DNA from: Bacteroidota bacterium
GTDB taxonomy: Bacteria; Bacteroidota; Bacteroidia; Flavobacteriales_D; Crocinitomicaceae
DNA length: 64,000 bases
Assembly: GCA_016192075.1 (NCBI GenBank)
Contig: JACPUU010000002.1
Location: 62,001-126,000 of the forward strand
Reading direction: 5' to 3'
Under the pieces are notes generated by a model. That model saw only the letters and a list, made by a program, of their open reading frames with translations, did not search any database and had not been told where the DNA came from. Of this stretch, positions 20,364 to 30,385 are shown piece by piece; within the stretch, counting starts at the first letter, position 1; the number at the start of each line of letters is the position of its first letter. The translations under genes and the position numbers were made by a program.

Positions 20364-23300
20364 ATGTTTGGAATCCTAAAAAAACTGGTTGGCAGCAAAG
20401 AGAAAAAAGATGCAAAAATTTACCAGCCTTATGTAGATAGAATCAAGGCGGTTGAAGCATCGCTCAAAAATCTTTCAAACGATGAACTCCGCTATAAAAC
20501 GCAGGAGTTTAAAGCTAAAATCAAAAGCCGTACAGAAGGGTTGGAAAACGAAATCACTGAACTTGAAAAAAAGATGGCAGATTCTGCCTCAATGGATTTC
20601 CAGGAAAAAGACGGCATTTACACCCGAATTGATAAAATCAAAAAAGAAATTGATGAAACCATTGAGAAAGTGCTCGATGAAATTCTACCTGAAGCATTTG
20701 CCGTTGTAAAAGAAACGGCGCGTCGTTTTGCTGCCGGTGACCAGATCGAAGTTACGGCACAACCGTATGACAAAGAACTTGCAGCACAAAAAACATTCAT
20801 CGAAATTAACGGTGATAAAGCCATCTGGAAAACATCGTGGGATGCTTACGGAACCATGGTGAAATGGAACATGGTTCATTACGATGTTCAGTTGTACGGT
20901 GGATCTGTTTTGCACAAAGGAAACATTGCCGAAATGCAAACCGGTGAAGGTAAAACACTGGTAGCTACATTGCCGGTTTATTTAAATGCACTTTCAGGCA
21001 AAGGGGTTCACCTGGTAACGGTGAATGATTACCTGGCCAAACGGGATAGTGAATGGATGGGCCCGCTGTATCAGTTTCATGGTTTATCGGTTGATTGTAT
21101 TGACCGTCACCAGCCCAATTCTGCTGCCCGCAAAAATGCGTACCGTGCTGATATCACTTTTGGAACCAACAACGAATTTGGTTTTGACTATTTGCGTGAT
21201 AACATGGCGTCTGACCCTGATCAGATTGTTCAGTTAAAACATCACTTTGCTATTGTCGATGAGGTAGATTCCGTTTTGATTGATGATGCACGTACACCAC
21301 TCATTATTTCCGGTCCTACTTCAGGCGGTGACAAGCATGAGTTTATGGAACTCAAACCAAAGGTAGAACGCCTGGTAGACGCACAGCGTAAATTGATCAA
21401 CAACTACCTGATTGATGCCAAAAATAAACTGAAAGATCTTGAAAACGGATCTGCCAAAAAAGAAGACATTGAAGAGGGAAGCCTGGCACTTTTACGTTCA
21501 TTCAGAGGGTTGCCTAAAAATAAAGCCCTGATTAAATTTTTGAGTGAGCCGGGTATGAAAGCCCAGCTTCAGAAAACAGAAAATTATTACCTGCAGGACC
21601 GTGAACGTGAAATGCCTAAATGCGACAAGGAACTGTATTTCGTAATCAATGAAAAACACAATTCCATTGAGTTGACTGAAAAGGGAATTGAATTAATTGC
21701 AAAAGGTGAAGATCCGAATTACTACGTATTGCCGGACATTGGTTTAACCATGAACGACCTGGAGAAAAAAGGACTTTCAAAACCAGAATTGCTGGAACAA
21801 AAAGAACAGTTGATTTCAGATTATACCATTAAATCAGAACGCATTCATACCATTAACCAGTTACTGAAAGCCTATTCACTTTTTGAAAAAGAAGTAGAAT
21901 ATGTTATTATTGAAGGCAAGGTAAAAATTGTAGATGAACAAACCGGCCGTATTATGGAAGGCCGCCGTTATTCTGACGGGTTGCACCAGGCCATTGAAGC
22001 CAAAGAAAATGTAAAGGTAGAAGCGGCTACGCAAACCTACGCAACCATTACGCTCCAGAATTTTTTCAGAATGTACCACAAACTTGCCGGTATGACAGGA
22101 ACTGCTGAAACAGAAGCACAGGAGTTGTGGGATATCTACAAACTGGACGTGGTTGTTATTCCGCCTAACCGCCCAATCTCCAGAAAAGATGAGCAGGATT
22201 TGGTTTACCGTACACAACGTGAAAAATACCAGGCAGTAATTGATGAAATTGATCGGTTGGTGAAATTGGGAAGACCGGTGCTGGTTGGTACAACCACGGT
22301 TGAAATTTCAGAATTACTGAGCCGTATGCTTACCATGCGCAAAGTGCAGCACAACGTACTCAACGCCAAACAACATAAACGTGAGGCTGAAATTGTTGCT
22401 GAGGCCGGACTTGCCGGTAAGGTAACCATTGCAACCAACATGGCTGGTCGTGGAACAGATATTAAACTGAGTCCTGAAGTTGTAAAGGCAGGCGGACTGG
22501 CAATTATTGGTACTGAGCGGCATGATTCACGCCGGGTAGACAGGCAGCTGCGCGGACGTGCCGGCCGTCAGGGAGATCCGGGATCGTCCCAGTTTTTTGT
22601 GTCGTTGGAAGATCCGTTGATGCGCCGGTTTGGATCAGACCGTATTGCAAAAATAATGGACCGGATGGGCTATAAAGAAGGGGAGGTAATTCAGCACCGC
22701 ATGATTACCCGTTCGATTGAACGTGCTCAGAAAAAAGTGGAAGAAAATGCATTTGGTACCCGTAAGCGTTTGCTGGAATATGACGATGTCATGAATGCAC
22801 AGCGAAACGCCATTTACAAAAAACGCCGCAACGCACTTTATGGTTCACGGCTTGACCTCGATGTTCAGAATATGTTCTACGATGTTGCTGAAGAAATTGT
22901 GAATGAACATTTCCCGCGCAAAGATTACGATTCGTTTGAAGTAGATGTGATTAAATACCTCTCGATTGAATCGCCGGTGACGCGTGAACAATTTGGTGAA
23001 GCAAATCCGGGGCAGTTGATTGATACCCTGTTTGACAATGCCATGACTGCGTATGAGAAAAAGTCAGAAAAATTGGCGCTGCAGGCCAGGCCGGTTATTG
23101 AGCAGGTATTTACAACACAAAGTGATAAATACAAAACCATTGCATTCCCGATAACAGACGGACATAAAGGCATCAACACCATTATCAGTCTTGAAGAAGG
23201 GGTAAAAACACAAGGCAAATTGTTGCCAAGAACCATTGAAAAACTGATCAACCTGTCGTTTATTGACAACGAGTGGAAAGAACATTTGCGTCAGATGGAT

Positions 23301-23762
23301 GATTTGCGCACATCGGTTCAGCATGCGTCTATTGAGCAAAAAGATCCGCTGGTGATTTACAAGAAAGAGTCGTATGAACTTTTCCGTGTGATGCTTGAAA
23401 AAATGAGTAAAGAGGTGGTGTCCTTTTTGACACGTGCAAATTTACCGGCACCAAATCAAAACCAGAATCAGCAGCAGAAACAACAGCCTAAAGTAGAAGA
23501 AGTAGGCCACGCTTTTGATAAAGCCAAAGTTCAAAGCCAGCCAACCGATGGTGGAACAGACCAGGTCAATCAGGCCCGTCAGCAAAGCGGACAACAGATT
23601 CCAAAACGCCAGCCTATTATTGTTCAGCCTAAAGCAGGGCGTAATGATAAAGTAGAGATTAAAAATCTGCAGACCGGAGAAACCAAACAGATGAAATTCA
23701 AACAAGCCGAGGCTTTGGTGAAAACCGGACAGTGGATAGTGACACAGAATCTGGAGGTTTAG
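20364..23762 (+). CDS. secA: Preprotein translocase ATPase SecA
   Basis: Length 1,132 aa, long as is usual in Bacteroidota. Walker A lies in [15 protein letters not shown] near residue 195, the DEVD box ([14 protein letters not shown]) near 300, and the second motor domain has [11 protein letters not shown] and the arginine-finger region [16 protein letters not shown]. Between residues about 320 and 440 there is an insertion typical of the phylum. The C-terminus is Gln-rich and lacks the Cys zinc motif of E. coli SecA. It drives proteins through SecYEG. Confidence 0.98.
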   Translation: MFGILKKLVGSKEKKDAKIYQPYVDRIKAVEASLKNLSNDELRYKTQEFKAKIKSRTEGLENEITELEKKMADSASMDFQEKDGIYTRIDKIKKEIDETIEKVLDEILPEAFAVVKETARRFAAGDQIEVTAQPYDKELAAQKTFIEINGDKAIWKTSWDAYGTMVKWNMVHYDVQLYGGSVLHKGNIAEMQTGEGKTLVATLPVYLNALSGKGVHLVTVNDYLAKRDSEWMGPLYQFHGLSVDCIDRHQPNSAARKNAYRADITFGTNNEFGFDYLRDNMASDPDQIVQLKHHFAIVDEVDSVLIDDARTPLIISGPTSGGDKHEFMELKPKVERLVDAQRKLINNYLIDAKNKLKDLENGSAKKEDIEEGSLALLRSFRGLPKNKALIKFLSEPGMKAQLQKTENYYLQDREREMPKCDKELYFVINEKHNSIELTEKGIELIAKGEDPNYYVLPDIGLTMNDLEKKGLSKPELLEQKEQLISDYTIKSERIHTINQLLKAYSLFEKEVEYVIIEGKVKIVDEQTGRIMEGRRYSDGLHQAIEAKENVKVEAATQTYATITLQNFFRMYHKLAGMTGTAETEAQELWDIYKLDVVVIPPNRPISRKDEQDLVYRTQREKYQAVIDEIDRLVKLGRPVLVGTTTVEISELLSRMLTMRKVQHNVLNAKQHKREAEIVAEAGLAGKVTIATNMAGRGTDIKLSPEVVKAGGLAIIGTERHDSRRVDRQLRGRAGRQGDPGSSQFFVSLEDPLMRRFGSDRIAKIMDRMGYKEGEVIQHRMITRSIERAQKKVEENAFGTRKRLLEYDDVMNAQRNAIYKKRRNALYGSRLDLDVQNMFYDVAEEIVNEHFPRKDYDSFEVDVIKYLSIESPVTREQFGEANPGQLIDTLFDNAMTAYEKKSEKLALQARPVIEQVFTTQSDKYKTIAFPITDGHKGINTIISLEEGVKTQGKLLPRTIEKLINLSFIDNEWKEHLRQMDDLRTSVQHASIEQKDPLVIYKKESYELFRVMLEKMSKEVVSFLTRANLPAPNQNQNQQQKQQPKVEEVGHAFDKAKVQSQPTDGGTDQVNQARQQSGQQIPKRQPIIVQPKAGRNDKVEIKNLQTGETKQMKFKQAEALVKTGQWIVTQNLEV

Positions 23763-23783
23763 CAGTCGAATTAATAGTAAAAC

Positions 23784-23812
23784 AAAAAAGGAATCCAACG
23801 GATTCCTTTTTT
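23784..23812 (+). terminator. Intrinsic terminator after secA
   Basis: A perfect stem (AAAAAAGGAATCC with GGATTCCTTTTTT, loop AAC) 21 nt after the stop codon. The flanking A and T runs make it usable in both directions, so it may also stop transcripts of the convergent XRE gene. Confidence 0.9.
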
Positions 23813-23879
23813 GTTTGTACCTATCAGAACGGAACTTCAGTTAGAGTGCTGTTATGTACGTTCTGTTTTTTCGTCATTC

Positions 23880-24248
23880 TCACTCTGTTTTGCGCACGGA
23901 ATGATTTAACTGCCCCCGCAAAAAACGAATTTCATCTTCCAGTGATTTGATGTGTTTTTCGTATTGTTCAATGAGTTTATCTGAAAGCCGGCTATAAACT
24001 GAAACAGTACCGTTGTTGGGTGAACTGGCATTAAAAACAAGGTCATCGTCAAAGGCAATCAGGTCAATTGGATTCATTTCAAAAATGGCTGCAATTTCTG
24101 CAATCCGGCTCCAGTCTATGCGCGTTTGCTGGCGTTCCAGTTTACTGAAGGAGCGCTGTGACATGGCTAATTTCTGAGCCATGTATTCTTGTGAAAAACC
24201 TTTCAGCTCACGCAACTGCCGTATTTTAAGAACAGGATTTTTGCTCAT
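23880..24248 (-). CDS. XRE-family helix-turn-helix regulator (copy 1)
   Basis: Length 122 aa. An N-terminal HTH_3 domain spans about residues 8-62 (IRQLRELKGFSQEYMAQKLA, MSQRSFSKLERQQTRIDW), then a short linker and a C-terminal coiled coil (LIEQYEKHIKSLEDEIRFLR) that should dimerise. It is a close paralogue of the regulator at 26806-27162, with the same architecture. An inverted repeat surrounds its promoter, which suggests self-repression. Confidence 0.88.
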   Translation of the reverse strand: MSKNPVLKIRQLRELKGFSQEYMAQKLAMSQRSFSKLERQQTRIDWSRIAEIAAIFEMNPIDLIAFDDDLVFNASSPNNGTVSVYSRLSDKLIEQYEKHIKSLEDEIRFLRGQLNHSVRKTE

Positions 24249-24264
24249 TTTTCCCGGATAATAA

Positions 24265-24299
24265 ACACAATAGTTTACAAATATGAGAATTAATTGTGT
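24265..24299 (-). promoter_or_regulatory. Promoter/operator of XRE copy 1
   Basis: On the minus strand CATATTTG (24278-24285) is one base from the -7 consensus TAnnTTTG. It is centred inside a perfect 7-bp inverted repeat, ACACAAT at 24265-24271 and ATTGTGT at 24293-24299. The dyad centre (24282) falls in the -7 element, the position expected of a repressor site. Confidence 0.55.
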
Positions 24300-24393
24300 A
24301 TTTTTTATGCAAAACGGGAATAATTTTTCTCACAATCCAAGCTTAGCGTAACCGGTATGCCAATGAAACAGAGGAAGAATTACAGATGGAAGA
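24300..24393. other. Intergenic, nothing recognised
   Basis: The whole gap between XRE copy 1 and the next intact gene is 24249-24751. Apart from the operator at its left end and the relic at 24394-24570 described separately, I see no gene, terminator or structured RNA here. Confidence 0.4.
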
Positions 24394-24570
24394 ATGAGGT
24401 GGAATTTAAAACAGGCCATTCATATATCCGCTTCAGATATGGCCAAGTTGCACAATAACCTGTTTAAAGAGGGTTATATTTTCAGCCCGGAAGATTACCA
24501 TTATAGTAATGCTGCTTACTATTGTGTAGGAAGAGGACTGCTGGATTGGGTTTTACCGGAGTGCATTTGA
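24394..24570 (+). pseudogene. Transposase C-terminal relic (possible)
   Basis: A 58-codon open frame (MRWNLKQAIHISASDMAKLH at the start). Residues 21-50 (NNLFKEGYIF, then SPEDYHYSNAAYY) resemble the C-terminal end of REP/IS200-type transposases, where an NPVxxGxV segment is followed by PEDYxYSSA. No HUH motif remains, so this would be a remnant. A different frame stays open to 24676 and includes FQCKVCKKDVK, a Cys pair that could be from another broken gene. The assignment is weak. Confidence 0.3.
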
Positions 24571-24751
24571 AATCCATCGGTCGTGCGAAAGGATTGACTT
24601 TGTTGAATTTTATTTTGAGCGAGGAATTCAAAAGTTCCAGTGTAAGGTTTGCAAAAAGGATGTAAAGCTTTTATAAAGATTGGGCAAAAATACCATTGAG
24701 AGCCATATTTCTCTTCTATTTCTTTCAGTTACTTTTACAGAAAACTATTTT

Positions 24752-26335
24752 ATGAAATTTATATTCTTCTATTTTGTTTTGGTATTTTTTATTCCGTTTA
24801 AGTCTTACGGGCAAATGGTTTTTTCGGATCCTGTTGAAATGAACCTCTATGACTGGAACTATGTAGGGTCTACCAAGGACTTTTCGGTATACGTGGTAAA
24901 AAAAGCACTGGGTTTAGGCGCAGAACAATTGACATACCTGAAGGTGTTTACATCAACAGGCAAGTTGGAAGTTTTTGAGCCGGAGCAAAGCAAAATGGGT
25001 GATGGTAATGGCAGCTTATTGGGAAGTTGTATTGTGGATGGTGAGTTAATGGAGGTTTATAGCGTTGTACTCAAGGCTTTTACCACCAAATGTTACATTT
25101 ATGTTGCAAAACGTAATATTGAAACGTTTAACCTCACTGAAAAAAAGTTGATCAGAGAGCAAACGGTTTTTAATTCAGAGACATTACCTGAATTAAAAGT
25201 ATTTGGTGATTCCCAAGGAATCTATATGGTTGGGCAGGATCAAGGGAATGCGGATGGTGATTACATAAAAAGAATTGATAGTTCTTTGGAAGAACGTTGG
25301 AGTGAAAATCATGCAGCTTTCTACCCAAAAGAGCGATCTGCAGTGCAGCAAATTTTTAACGATTCGTTAAATCATAACCTGATTTATGTCCTTAACCTCA
25401 AAAATTGTGATGATTGCGGTTTTTTTGACAGAGAAAAGCAAGTAACGGATTCAAAAACAGGAATTATTATTTATGGGGTGAATGGTGAAAAAAAGGTTTT
25501 TGTTCCGGAGTTTAAAGAAGGATTGATTTATAGTAATTCAAAGTATTTTTTTAACGCTCTGGATAGCACGTTGGTTGGATTATATACAACACATGAATTG
25601 GGAAAAAGTGTTTATGACGAAGCAAAGGGATTGGGTGTAACCATGTATAAGTGGAACCTGGTAACTGGAGAGATCCAAAATTTTAGTACAAAAAAAATAA
25701 CGTATGGAGATATACTTAGCAGTGGGGGGAATGATTTTCTTGCTGCTTTATTGCCAAAGGCAAAGTATGATGCGAATGCACTTTACCCAAGGTTAAGAAC
25801 TACTCCATCACTTTCTGTAACCTATGGGGCAGTGCATTATAAATTGCAAAATAATAGTTACCTCATTGGGCATTATGGTTTAGCTGGACAATATGAGGAC
25901 CCCTATAGAAATGAGAAGGTCAATGAAATTTTTGAAAATTGCTGGTATTTCGTATGCTTGGATGAAACAGGTGAACAAAAGTGGACCTTATTACACGACC
26001 ACCTTCCTGGAGAGATTAGCAAAATTATTGGTATAACAGCCAAAAATGAAATGGTAATAGCGTTTAAAGCAAAGCGGACAAATTATCCGGATGGAAATTA
26101 TCAGCTGAGCGGATCAAAAGGGGATACAGATATTTTCGGATATTCCTTAGTGGATCTGAATACTGGAAAAGTTATTAGCAGGCAGCAAGTTGCAGACGTT
26201 GATGAACGTAGATTTTGCGACTTCATGATATGGAACAGAGAAGCAGAAAGAGGTATTATATCACTTGAAGGATACAAAACGCTCACTTCCGGAAAAGATA
26301 GATTACAATTTGGTGTCCTAAATCCAGGCCAATAG
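24752..26335 (+). CDS. Large secreted protein, unknown function
   Basis: I do not recognise it. The frame is open from 24680; ATG 24752 gives a good signal peptide (MKFIFFYFVLVFFIPFKSYG, then Q) and 527 aa in total. The mature part is rich in Tyr, Asn and beta-prone segments, with no evident Cys motif, lipobox or C-terminal sorting domain. Recurrent short hydrophobic strands separated by turns suggest a beta-propeller or similar fold, which is a guess. It lies alone between two XRE regulators. Confidence 0.7.
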   Translation: MKFIFFYFVLVFFIPFKSYGQMVFSDPVEMNLYDWNYVGSTKDFSVYVVKKALGLGAEQLTYLKVFTSTGKLEVFEPEQSKMGDGNGSLLGSCIVDGELMEVYSVVLKAFTTKCYIYVAKRNIETFNLTEKKLIREQTVFNSETLPELKVFGDSQGIYMVGQDQGNADGDYIKRIDSSLEERWSENHAAFYPKERSAVQQIFNDSLNHNLIYVLNLKNCDDCGFFDREKQVTDSKTGIIIYGVNGEKKVFVPEFKEGLIYSNSKYFFNALDSTLVGLYTTHELGKSVYDEAKGLGVTMYKWNLVTGEIQNFSTKKITYGDILSSGGNDFLAALLPKAKYDANALYPRLRTTPSLSVTYGAVHYKLQNNSYLIGHYGLAGQYEDPYRNEKVNEIFENCWYFVCLDETGEQKWTLLHDHLPGEISKIIGITAKNEMVIAFKAKRTNYPDGNYQLSGSKGDTDIFGYSLVDLNTGKVISRQQVADVDERRFCDFMIWNREAERGIISLEGYKTLTSGKDRLQFGVLNPGQ

Positions 26336-26805
26336 GGTTTAAGTTTTTTTTTGAAAATACAATGTAGCGGATTAAGCCTGCTGATTTCTATGCTGCATTC
26401 AGTCTTTCAATATTTATAAGTAATAATCAAATGAGATAAACCTTAAATTTATGAACCCCTGTTTTCATAAAAATTAGTAGAACTTGGATGGTGGATAAAG
26501 CCAAATCTGATAGACCTCTAGCATCCTAAATTTGATCAGGATAAGATTTTTTTGAGACTTCCAGTCATCGGAAATTGTTGACAATAGTATGTCTCTGCTT
26601 TTTGTCTTCCGAAAATTTATTCGCATATTTTAGGCCTTACGTTGATTTTATTGAGACAAAAAGCTGGTAAAAGAACTATGTCACTAAAAGTTACTGAAAG
26701 ATTTGTTAGATGGGGTTTTGCATAGGTTTAACTTTTTCCGGTTTATTTGTTTCGTTAACTCGCAAAAAAAAATCAGGAAATGGAGGTAGAATTTTTGCCA
26801 GAGGC
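26336..26805. other. 470-nt intergenic region
   Basis: AT-rich sequence between the secreted-protein stop and the end of XRE copy 2. No reading frame with coding character, no clear terminator hairpin and no tRNA-like structure were found. Together with the relic at 24.4-24.7 kb this suggests a decayed segment. Confidence 0.5.
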
Positions 26806-27162
26806 TTATTTTCCCTTTTTCAGTTGTTCTCTCAAAAAGGTAATTTCACTTTCCATGCGTTTGATCTGCTGCTCGTATTGGTCAATCAGCTTTTCAGGAT
26901 AGTTATTTACAAAGTGATTGAATTTGCCTGATTGGGTGCAATTGTTGAAAATAAGGTTGTCGTCAAAACTTACCAGGTCCATAGGATCCATTTCAAAAAG
27001 TGCTGCAATTTCAGAAATCCGGTCCCAGTCTGCCTTGGTTTCGTTGCGTTCAATTTTGCTATAGGCCCGTTGTGAAATGGCTAGTTTTTCTGCCATATAC
27101 TCTTGTGAAAAACCTTTCAGTTCTCTCAGCTGGCGAATTTTCACTCCAATTTCTTTGCCCAT
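26806..27162 (-). CDS. XRE-family helix-turn-helix regulator (copy 2)
   Basis: Length 118 aa. The HTH domain (VKIRQLRELKGFSQEYMAEK, then ISQRAYSKIERNETKADW) is nearly identical to copy 1, and the C-terminal coiled coil (KLIDQYEQQIKRMESEITFL) is also conserved. The linker NPIDLIAFDDDLVFN of copy 1 corresponds to DPMDLVSFDDNLIFN here. The two genes are an old duplication in the same orientation about 2.6 kb apart. Confidence 0.88.
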   Translation of the reverse strand: MGKEIGVKIRQLRELKGFSQEYMAEKLAISQRAYSKIERNETKADWDRISEIAALFEMDPMDLVSFDDNLIFNNCTQSGKFNHFVNNYPEKLIDQYEQQIKRMESEITFLREQLKKGK

Positions 27163-27172
27163 AAACGGTCTA

Positions 27173-27202
27173 TTTTAGAACCAAATATACAGTTTTTAGA
27201 AC
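27173..27202 (-). promoter_or_regulatory. Promoter/operator of XRE copy 2
   Basis: Two exact direct repeats TTTTAGAAC (27173-27181 and 27194-27202) are 21 bp apart, two helical turns. Between them the minus strand reads TATATTTG (complement of 27182-27189), a perfect -7 consensus. No convincing -33 is seen. Binding of the regulator to both repeats would cover the promoter. Confidence 0.55.
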
Positions 27203-27268
27203 AAAAAAGAGCTCTTGACAGCCGGGTAAAATTTTATAAGGCTACAAATCGATCAGGGGTGGTTGTTT

Positions 27269-27676
27269 CTAATCCCAAACCTTGTCTGACCGGTAAACAG
27301 TCCCCTTAAAATGGGCCACCAATTCATTTTTCTGATTGGTAACGTCCATCATGTAAACGCCTGTTTTTCGGGTAAGTGTCAGTTGGGTTGTTTTTACGGT
27401 TAAAACATCATCTACATGCACACTTTTCAAATGAGAAATGGATGTTTCAATTGACATCGAACGAATGCCATGCGAATTGGCTGAAAAAGCCAGTGCACTG
27501 TCAGCAAGTGAATAGGTGATGCCTCCGTGCGTAACATTAAAACCATTGACCATTTCTGCACGTACGGTCATTCGCACACTCACAGATCCGGGGTCGTAAT
27601 TCAGTATTTCAATTCCCAGCCACTGACTCATTTTGTCTTCGGCCATCATTTTATCGATGATTTCTTTGGGGGTCAT
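27269..27676 (-). CDS. PaaI-type hotdog thioesterase
   Basis: Length 135 aa. The hotdog-fold signature NVTHGGITYSLADSALAFS lies in the middle, with the Asp expected to activate water in this family, followed by SIETSISHLKSVHVDDVL. These enzymes hydrolyse acyl-CoA thioesters, often aromatic ones such as phenylacetyl-CoA derivatives. No paa genes are nearby, so the substrate is open. Confidence 0.85.
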   Translation of the reverse strand: MTPKEIIDKMMAEDKMSQWLGIEILNYDPGSVSVRMTVRAEMVNGFNVTHGGITYSLADSALAFSANSHGIRSMSIETSISHLKSVHVDDVLTVKTTQLTLTRKTGVYMMDVTNQKNELVAHFKGTVYRSDKVWD

Positions 27677-27720
27677 TTCGGGTTTCCTGAAGGGTTAAAA
27701 TTGCAAGCCGGGTATACGCG

Positions 27721-28197
27721 TTAACTTACTGCTTCATTCAGCAATCCAATAATAGCAGCGCTTACAATGAAAAGTTGTGTTTTGGTTTCTTCTGTGAGTT
27801 CTTCGCCGTCTTCGTCTTTTGCTTCAATTTCGGCAACCATAAATTCCTGCAGATTAAACTGAGAAATTAATTCCTGCAAGGGTTCGTGATTTTCTTTTTG
27901 GTGAATGGCATCCAGCGCTTCCAGAAACGGTTCCTGAAATTCATCCACATCTGCCTCGGTAATTCTGCGCGGGGTTAATCCCTGTTGCAAAAATGCTTCA
28001 TAAATAATGGCAAAATAATAGATACCGTAAATGTTCAGGTCCTCATTTTCATATTCAGCACCTGCCTGCATGATATAATCAACCAGGTCTTGCTGAGAAA
28101 GCGTGTATGTTTCTATTAAATTATCCAATGCATCGTCAGACAAATTATCAATTTTATCCAATGCTTTCTCAATGCTTTCGTGGGTGATTTGTGTCAT
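27721..28197 (-). CDS. Acidic helical protein, unknown function
   Basis: Not recognised. Length 158 aa, acidic, predicted mostly helical, without signal peptide or membrane segment. The N-terminus (MTQITHESIEKALDKIDNLS) and the segment LTPRRITEADVDEFQEPFLE are features seen in conserved Bacteroidota hypotheticals. Ends just before the thioesterase start region (44 nt), same strand, so the two may be co-transcribed. Confidence 0.75.
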   Translation of the reverse strand: MTQITHESIEKALDKIDNLSDDALDNLIETYTLSQQDLVDYIMQAGAEYENEDLNIYGIYYFAIIYEAFLQQGLTPRRITEADVDEFQEPFLEALDAIHQKENHEPLQELISQFNLQEFMVAEIEAKDEDGEELTEETKTQLFIVSAAIIGLLNEAVS

Positions 28198-28299
28198 GTG
28201 CGTTAAAATTTCAATAAAGGTAAGGAGAAAAAATAATGAAACAACAAAACCTTATATTTCAGTCATACCACGTGAATGCAGGTGCTCTTTCTATTTTGG

Positions 28300-29562
28300 T
28301 CACTGAGGTGATGAATGTTTAAATCCATCAATGGTCCAATGTATGGGTTCACGCAGCAAGGGTAATGAATACAGATCTGTTTTGGTTGCAGAAAGGCTGA
28401 TGTTTGAGTCAAACAGGTAGCCGTAAATGATAAGCTCATTACCGGTGGTAGAATAATTCAATGAAGCAAAGGCCCGGTTTGATTCAGGTATTCGTTCATC
28501 TTCAAGCCGGAGTTTGTGATTCGCAGTATCAAGGTATAGTTTAAAGTCAATAAACCGGTCATCCATGGTTTGAATAATAAAGTAGGACCTACGGTGAAAA
28601 AAAATGCGTTTGAAACGATCAGGACAGGACATGCTGGCCGGTACAAGGGTTCCGTTATCGGTAAATGAAGTTACGTCATATGCACCATGGAGCGGCGGGC
28701 GCTGGGCGGTATCATCGTTGAGGTTGTTTTGTTCAAAATAAATTCCGAACGACTCATATACCAGCAGCCCGAATGCAAGTGTTTTGAGCAGTGTATAAAC
28801 CAGCAGGCTTCTTTTGGATGCAATCAATGGTTCTGGCTGTATTTTTACAGTTTCTCTGCCAATTACAAAAAAACGGTAGAGTGATGGCAGGTGTGGTGCA
28901 AGCAAAACAAGCGCCGTAAAAAGTAAAAAAAGCGAATAAACTTTTACAGTAATGTCAAACCCGAAGTTGAGCATAACCACATTCAAAAGTACACCGGTTG
29001 CAATTAAAGTACCTGCCAGGCGTGTTTTTCTGAAAAGCAGCAGCAGCGCCGGTATAATTTCAATAAGTCCGCTAAAAACGGTGTAGCTGTATGAGGTACC
29101 CATCGAACTCCAGAACAAAATATCGGGCGTAAGTTGCCCTACCGGAGTGTAGAGTGTATTAGGTTCAGGCAGGTAAAACTGATGTTTGAAAATTTTGTCA
29201 GCGCCGTATTTCAATAAAATTAATGCCAGGTAATAACTCATCAGTGTAAAAAACCATAATTTGAGTTTGGGATTTACCGGTGCTTTAGAAAGGATGGTGA
29301 AAAAGAGCGAACACACCGTTGAAAAGAGGGTCAGCAGGAATACAAAAACATAGAGTCCGGGTGAATCAGAAAGCAGTTGTGAGGTAAAATGCGGATCAAG
29401 GCCAAACCAGTTTATTCCAACAGTTTGAATGAGCGGCTGCAAAAGCGGTTCAGTCATTTTTCCGATGTCCGGAAACAAATAATAGGGAACAGGGAAAAAG
29501 AGTAAAAAGCCACAGCAAAAAAAGAGGGCAAAATAAAATGCGGCCGATTGCAATGGTTTCAT
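28300..29562 (-). CDS. Multi-pass membrane protein with DoxX-like region
   Basis: Length 420 aa with about eight transmembrane helices in the first ~260 residues, then a soluble C-terminal domain of ~160 aa. A DoxX-like four-helix segment is plausible around LLKYGADKIFKHQF and FSGLIEIIPALLLLFRKTRL, which follow the family pattern of a K-x-x-D-K helix and an ExxxALLL helix. The C-terminal part (RFKRIFFHRRSYFIIQTMDD) is typical of Bacteroidota DoxX-related proteins. Precise role unknown. Its start overlaps the end of the small gene before it. Confidence 0.7.
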   Translation of the reverse strand: MKPLQSAAFYFALFFCCGFLLFFPVPYYLFPDIGKMTEPLLQPLIQTVGINWFGLDPHFTSQLLSDSPGLYVFVFLLTLFSTVCSLFFTILSKAPVNPKLKLWFFTLMSYYLALILLKYGADKIFKHQFYLPEPNTLYTPVGQLTPDILFWSSMGTSYSYTVFSGLIEIIPALLLLFRKTRLAGTLIATGVLLNVVMLNFGFDITVKVYSLFLLFTALVLLAPHLPSLYRFFVIGRETVKIQPEPLIASKRSLLVYTLLKTLAFGLLVYESFGIYFEQNNLNDDTAQRPPLHGAYDVTSFTDNGTLVPASMSCPDRFKRIFFHRRSYFIIQTMDDRFIDFKLYLDTANHKLRLEDERIPESNRAFASLNYSTTGNELIIYGYLFDSNISLSATKTDLYSLPLLREPIHWTIDGFKHSSPQ

Positions 29563-29741
29563 ACAAATCCGTTTTTTGAATGACGCTTTGTAACCTGGCA
29601 GGGCCCTGGTCCCGTTGTGTATTCCTTGTTCCGGGGAAAGAAATGTAAAAGATTAGGGTGGTATCTGAACGCAGTCTGTTTTGTCTGCCCCCGTGCGATC
29701 AGTCCTGAAAAAATCAAGGGTATCAGCAGGGTGTGTTTCAT
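29559..29741 (-). CDS. Possible 60-residue secreted peptide
   Basis: ATG 29741 gives MKHTLLIPLIFSGLIARGQ, a short signal-peptide-like start, then 41 residues without known motif. It begins two bases after the preceding gene's stop and overlaps the start of the DoxX-like gene by 4 nt, which fits a real operon member. It could also be a decayed gene. Confidence 0.4.
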   Translation of the reverse strand: MKHTLLIPLIFSGLIARGQTKQTAFRYHPNLLHFFPRNKEYTTGPGPCQVTKRHSKNGFV

Positions 29742-29742
29742 T

Positions 29743-30321
29743 TCACGGGAGTGCAATTTGTTTTTTACCGGTGAACCAAATCAGAAATCCAACCACTGCG
29801 AGGCATCCGAAAAAAGCGGTGATGAAATACCCGAACAGGTTAGTTGTTGCATCGGGCAGGGGTGTGTTGTTATCGGTATTTACCGGCACCAGCGGTGTAC
29901 TGTTTTTTTTACGCTCTTCGTCTGATTTAATGCGTTCACGCTGTTTAGCCAATGAGTCGGCCACGGGTTCACTTTTTTTTGTGGTATCAAAACCAACCAA
30001 CTGCACGTAGTAGGGATAATACGTTTTCAAACTATCGTAACCAATTGCCGGGTTGTTGCAGTAGGGGTGATGAACTACCGTATCTGTGATCCGGTGCCAG
30101 CCATTACCCATGGATGAAATTTCAACCACAGATGTATCAGACAGCCAGATAATCGAGTCCAGCGACATTGGCGGAAGCCCCAGGTTGTCAGGCATTGAAA
30201 ACGCGTTAAAACTGCACATGCTGCCACTGTGACTCCGGTGAGCTATAACACCTGTTTGTGCAGCTGCCCCTGAACCAATCAGCAGCAAAACAGCAAGTGA
30301 AAAAACGTTTAATGTTTTCAT
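29743..30321 (-). CDS. Secreted/anchored protein with C-terminal membrane helix
   Basis: The frame is open to 30429, but ATG 30321 gives a standard signal peptide (MKTLNVFSLAVLLLIGSGAA), for 192 aa. The mature part has a repeated short Tyr/His/Ser-rich pattern with two Cys (CNNP and SMCSF). It ends with one membrane helix (LFGYFITAFFGCLAVVGFLI) and a basic tail, so the body is probably periplasmic. Function not recognised. Confidence 0.65.
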   Translation of the reverse strand: MKTLNVFSLAVLLLIGSGAAAQTGVIAHRSHSGSMCSFNAFSMPDNLGLPPMSLDSIIWLSDTSVVEISSMGNGWHRITDTVVHHPYCNNPAIGYDSLKTYYPYYVQLVGFDTTKKSEPVADSLAKQRERIKSDEERKKNSTPLVPVNTDNNTPLPDATTNLFGYFITAFFGCLAVVGFLIWFTGKKQIALP

Positions 30322-30385
30322 AGGTAATACAAGCAAACGGTAATTTACGAAAAAAAGTATTTTGTACGGCCAATCAGTGCTGCAC

